From Elephas maximus indicus (Eukaryota; Chordata; Mammalia; Proboscidea; Elephantidae), in assembly GCF_024166365.1 (NCBI RefSeq), contig NC_064826.1:60157001-60221000 (forward strand): a stretch of DNA of 64,000 bases, given 5' to 3'. Under the pieces are notes generated by a model. That model was not told where the DNA came from. It saw only the letters and a list, made by a program, of their open reading frames with translations, and did no database searches. This document shows, piece after piece, positions 63,421 to 64,000 of the stretch. The position numbers were made by a program, and so were the translations under genes. Every line of letters begins with the position of its first letter. Position 1 is the first letter of the stretch.

Positions 63421-64000
63421 TTCTAAAATAATCATCTTTCTAAAGATTATTATTATCTTTCTAAAGATTGATTTATGGATGTATTAGTGAGTCATTGAAT
63501 GTGACCTATTTCTTGGGTAGAAAGTCAAGTTTTCCTGGCTGCAGTAATTTCAAATTTCATTTGGTAAAAACTCCCAAAGTATATTTTTTGAGACATTCAA
63601 CCTGTGCCTGTAAAATTCATCAAATCTTCCGAAGCGATCCACATCTGCTATTAACATAAAAGAAATTGTGCAATGAGGATGGAATGGAAAAGTATTTTTC
63701 ATTTAGACCCAGCAGCCACACTGATTCATGGCAATCTGATTTGTGTTTTTGAGCAACTTACTACCTATTACAAAACTTTCATATGTTAGTCATTTAAATA
63801 ACTTGACAATTTTTTCCAGGAACAACTGCATCATATTCTATGTAGCTAATAAGTAAAAGGAGGAGAAAGAGATTTCATAAGTGTTGTGCAATTTAAGACC
63901 ATAAATACAGTATTAGTCCGCTTTTTGATGGAAAGCCATTTTTGTCAGTAAGTTATAGATCTAGGGTGAATGATAGAAGTGTATGGTATTTAATTAATCC
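63421..64000. other. Unassigned sequence
   Basis: A short direct repeat of ATCTTTCTAAAGATT lies at about 63,432-63,470. Nothing else recognised. Confidence 0.4.

Noticed and set aside
1..64000. A novel multi-gene system (defence, biosynthetic or viral)
   Set aside because: No intact genes apart from decayed transposon frames; nothing in gene order or motif content suggests such a system.

Overview
The window is nuclear DNA of a placental mammal, almost certainly an afrotherian and most likely a proboscidean (elephant lineage). The diagnostic signal is dozens of copies of the tRNA-derived AfroSINE family (head like GCCCTGGTGGCGCAGTGGTT, body with ACTCATAGCGACCCTATA, tail CGGCAACGGGTTTGG). With it come RTE-clade LINEs ending in (ACA)n, LINE-1 copies with 3'UTRs of the type I associate with elephant L1, and a MaLR-type LTR family. 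Family names are from memory of repeat libraries; no search was run.

No intact protein-coding gene is visible. Long open frames are absent except in transposon remains, and no tRNA, rRNA, CRISPR or bacterial-type operon is present. The only strong sign of a host gene is a CpG island at about 50.46-51.06 kb. It has GC boxes, a good + strand splice donor at 50,961 and no transposon insertion inside it, so it is probably the promoter and first exon of a gene I cannot name. A weak candidate downstream exon lies at 62,317-62,446.

Layout: 1-9.9 kb holds AfroSINEs, an internally deleted RTE, a putative LTR with a 51-bp tandem array, an old antisense L2 (4.4-5.6 kb) and an RTE inserted inside a SINE. 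9.9-13.1 kb has a MaLR internal region with its 3' LTR, an L1 ORF1 remnant, a well-preserved L2 3' end and two hAT-type elements. 17.0-19.1 kb is an RTE reverse-transcriptase pseudogene. 21-23.4 kb carries two LTR elements. 24.4-34.2 kb is a large antisense L1 block: a younger L1 (24.8-32.2 kb), itself hit by two RTEs and two SINEs, sits inside an older L1M. 34.3-36.4 kb is L2 with a Tigger, a tRNA-Gly-type SINE and an LTR. 37.8-38.9 kb is a MaLR LTR split by a younger LTR. 39.4-44.4 kb and 46.9-48.8 kb are L1 3' ends and SINEs. 49.3-52.3 kb is mostly unique and includes the CpG island. 52.5-55.4 kb is an L2 split by an LTR and a truncated L1. 55.5-64 kb has MER5-type elements, SINEs and MIRs, with unique DNA between.

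How the parts relate: RTE, AfroSINEs and the tRNA-Gly SINE share 3' ends, and the tRNA-Gly SINE also shares RTE 5' sequence. The window therefore shows a LINE together with the short non-autonomous elements built from it. Many insertions keep readable target-site duplications, so the order of events can be read directly. I found no convincing undescribed functional system. The best leads are the CpG island, the RTE-to-SINE series, an RTE twin-priming hairpin, and an L1 whose endonuclease domain has been deleted.
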